Positions 63,118 through 64,000 of a DNA stretch of 64,000 bases are shown piece after piece. The stretch covers positions 186,001 to 250,000 of the forward strand of contig NZ_JBHSYO010000007.1 of NCBI RefSeq assembly GCF_042662685.1, written 5' to 3'. The notes beneath the pieces were generated by a model. The model was not told the DNA's origin. It ran no database searches and was given only the letters and a program-made list of their open reading frames with translations. This DNA comes from Pseudobowmanella zhangzhouensis (GTDB taxonomy: Bacteria > Pseudomonadota > Gammaproteobacteria > Enterobacterales > Alteromonadaceae). Both the position numbers and the translations under genes were made by a program. Position 1 is the stretch's first letter. Each line of letters opens with the position of its first letter.

Positions 63118-63618
63118 GTTTTCCTGTGGCGGCTCAACATAGCAGCGTTGAGCTGATGCCACTCCCTTGAGAAATGCTCTACGAACATTGCCGGCTAATA
63201 TGGCGCGCTTTACCAGATCTGAGTGACGCTGTGCACCGGTCAATTTCCGAATCCAACTGCGGAAAGGAATGATATCGGATGCCGTGCGTTTTACCGCATC
63301 CACTGAAGCTTGCGCCAGTGTGTCAGAGCCCTTGTTGAGCAAGCTATCGTCTTTGACACCCTTCGGCGCGTCGAAATCTGCAGGCAGCAATAAATCTAAT
63401 TCACGGATTTCGCTGAAAATACTCACACACATTAAGTCGTTTGGCAGGAAATAAGGGTTATCGCAGGCTTGCACTAAGGGTGCCGGAATCTCCTGACGAA
63501 CGATGTTGAGATCAGTCAATGGGGTGCCTGCCGCGTCCTGCAGAGCTTGCTGACGAGATGCGCAGCCAGCAGCAAAAACGATGATGAGATAGCTGAAAAA
63601 TACCCGCACGAATGTCAC
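63088..63618 (-). CDS. Hypothetical lipoprotein
   Basis: Predicted lipoprotein of 176 residues with lipobox AAGC at about 16-19. The mature part holds a mixed-charge helical sequence with a pair of spaced cysteines (QACDNPYFLPNDLMCVS) and a further Cys near the end (SAQRCYVEPP). The region KRTASDIIPFRSWIRKLTGAQRHSDLV resembles conserved Alteromonadales lipoproteins of unknown role. The 3' end overlaps the DUF1996 gene, convergent. Confidence 0.75.
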   Translation of the reverse strand: MTFVRVFFSYLIIVFAAGCASRQQALQDAAGTPLTDLNIVRQEIPAPLVQACDNPYFLPNDLMCVSIFSEIRELDLLLPADFDAPKGVKDDSLLNKGSDTLAQASVDAVKRTASDIIPFRSWIRKLTGAQRHSDLVKRAILAGNVRRAFLKGVASAQRCYVEPPQENSVPSALVDN

Positions 63619-63820
63619 TTCCTGTTGTTTTTAATTGTTGGTTGCTCTGCCAGTTTATCAAAACCAGCACTGCCATTATGCAGGCGTCAGCATATCGCAA
63701 CGCCGTAACCCAATGAAATACGGTTATTTTGTTTAATTGGTGGCAAATTTGTTGGGAGGCAGTAAATCTAATGGCGGGTCGTTAACGTATGAGTTCATCA
63801 AATTAATAAAGGAGGTCATG

Positions 63821-64000
63821 ATGCGCCAACTTTGCATAGCGATTGGATTAATCTTGTTGTCAGCCTGTACCGGCGTGCCCGAGGGGATCAAGCCGGTCTC
63901 GCCATTTAATCTGGAGCGCTATTTAGGCACCTGGTATGAAATCGCCCGCATGCCCCATAGTTTTGAGGATGGCCTGAATCAGGTGACGGCCAATTACAGT
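63821..64000 (+). CDS. blc: Lipocalin, Blc-type outer-membrane lipoprotein (3' end outside window)
   Basis: The first 60 residues are visible. The signal peptide ends in a lipobox LSAC at about 13-16; then comes the lipocalin signature ERYLGTWYEIARMPHSFE with the invariant GxW, followed by NQVTANYS. Blc proteins bind fatty acids or lysophospholipids at the outer membrane. AAGGAGG precedes; I choose the second of two adjacent ATG codons for spacing. Truncated by the window edge, not by mutation. Confidence 0.92.
   Translation, partial: MRQLCIAIGLILLSACTGVPEGIKPVSPFNLERYLGTWYEIARMPHSFEDGLNQVTANYS

Overview
The window is a gammaproteobacterial chromosome segment, most likely from a marine Alteromonadales (Alteromonadaceae-like) organism. 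The evidence is the backbone gene order aroQ-accB-accC ... prmA-dusB-fis-purH-purD, the neighbouring fxsA-groES-groEL and cutA-dsbD blocks, abundant chemoreceptors, lipoproteins and TonB-dependent uptake, and an N-acetylglucosamine (NAG) regulon of the Alteromonadales type: NagP, NagB-II, eukaryotic-type NagK, and a LacI-type NagR with TGACARCGYTGTCA operators. I see no rRNA gene, tRNA gene or CRISPR array.

Layout. 1-2500: the end of a Tn7-like or TniQ-type mobile element (5'-truncated tnsD/tniQ, a small unknown gene, an LMW-phosphatase-like gene, then a pair of 17-bp repeats). 2525-10003: a relic of an esterase/TPR gene, a secreted CocE/S15-type hydrolase divergent from a CadC-like sensor, a YehS-like protein, an intact paralogue of the relic that lacks the catalytic serine, and a crotonase. 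10252-19834: a chemoreceptor, a sulfur operon (trxC, persulfide-dioxygenase-like, TauE/SafE, rhodanese), AraC/GyrI-like and MarR regulators, fpr, and a 7TM-PAS-GGDEF-EAL protein. 19955-23294: a second chemoreceptor followed by a thioredoxin-like protein, and a PrkB-type phosphoribulokinase. 23455-33987: housekeeping purD, purH, fis, dusB, prmA, accC, accB and aroQ, interrupted by about 2.7 kb of small accessory genes (29091-31403).

34200-49117 is the metabolic centre of the window. NagR (plus strand) faces a long minus-strand block: TonB receptor, SapC-like protein, two flavin-dependent halogenase-like proteins, a GH20 lipoprotein hexosaminidase, then NagK, NagB-II, NagA and the NagP permease. 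Three near-identical palindromes (two between nagR and the receptor, one before nagK) tie it into one regulon. The model is outer-membrane import and trimming of chitin-type oligosaccharides, inner-membrane NAG import, phosphorylation, deacetylation and deamination. The role of the halogenase-like pair is unknown.

49129-56683: dsbD, cutA, a trypsin-like protease coupled to a membrane protein, fxsA, a DUF502 protein, and groESL behind a clear sigma-32 promoter. 56825-58200 looks inserted or decayed: an AT-rich lone gene with an RNxxxH (HEPN-like) motif and a C-terminal scrap of an RNase H gene. 58322-64000: small accessory enzymes (ABM monooxygenase, Cdd1-like HhH protein, GNAT, alpha/beta hydrolase, GFA protein), several lipoproteins including a DUF1996 protein, and the start of a Blc-type lipocalin.
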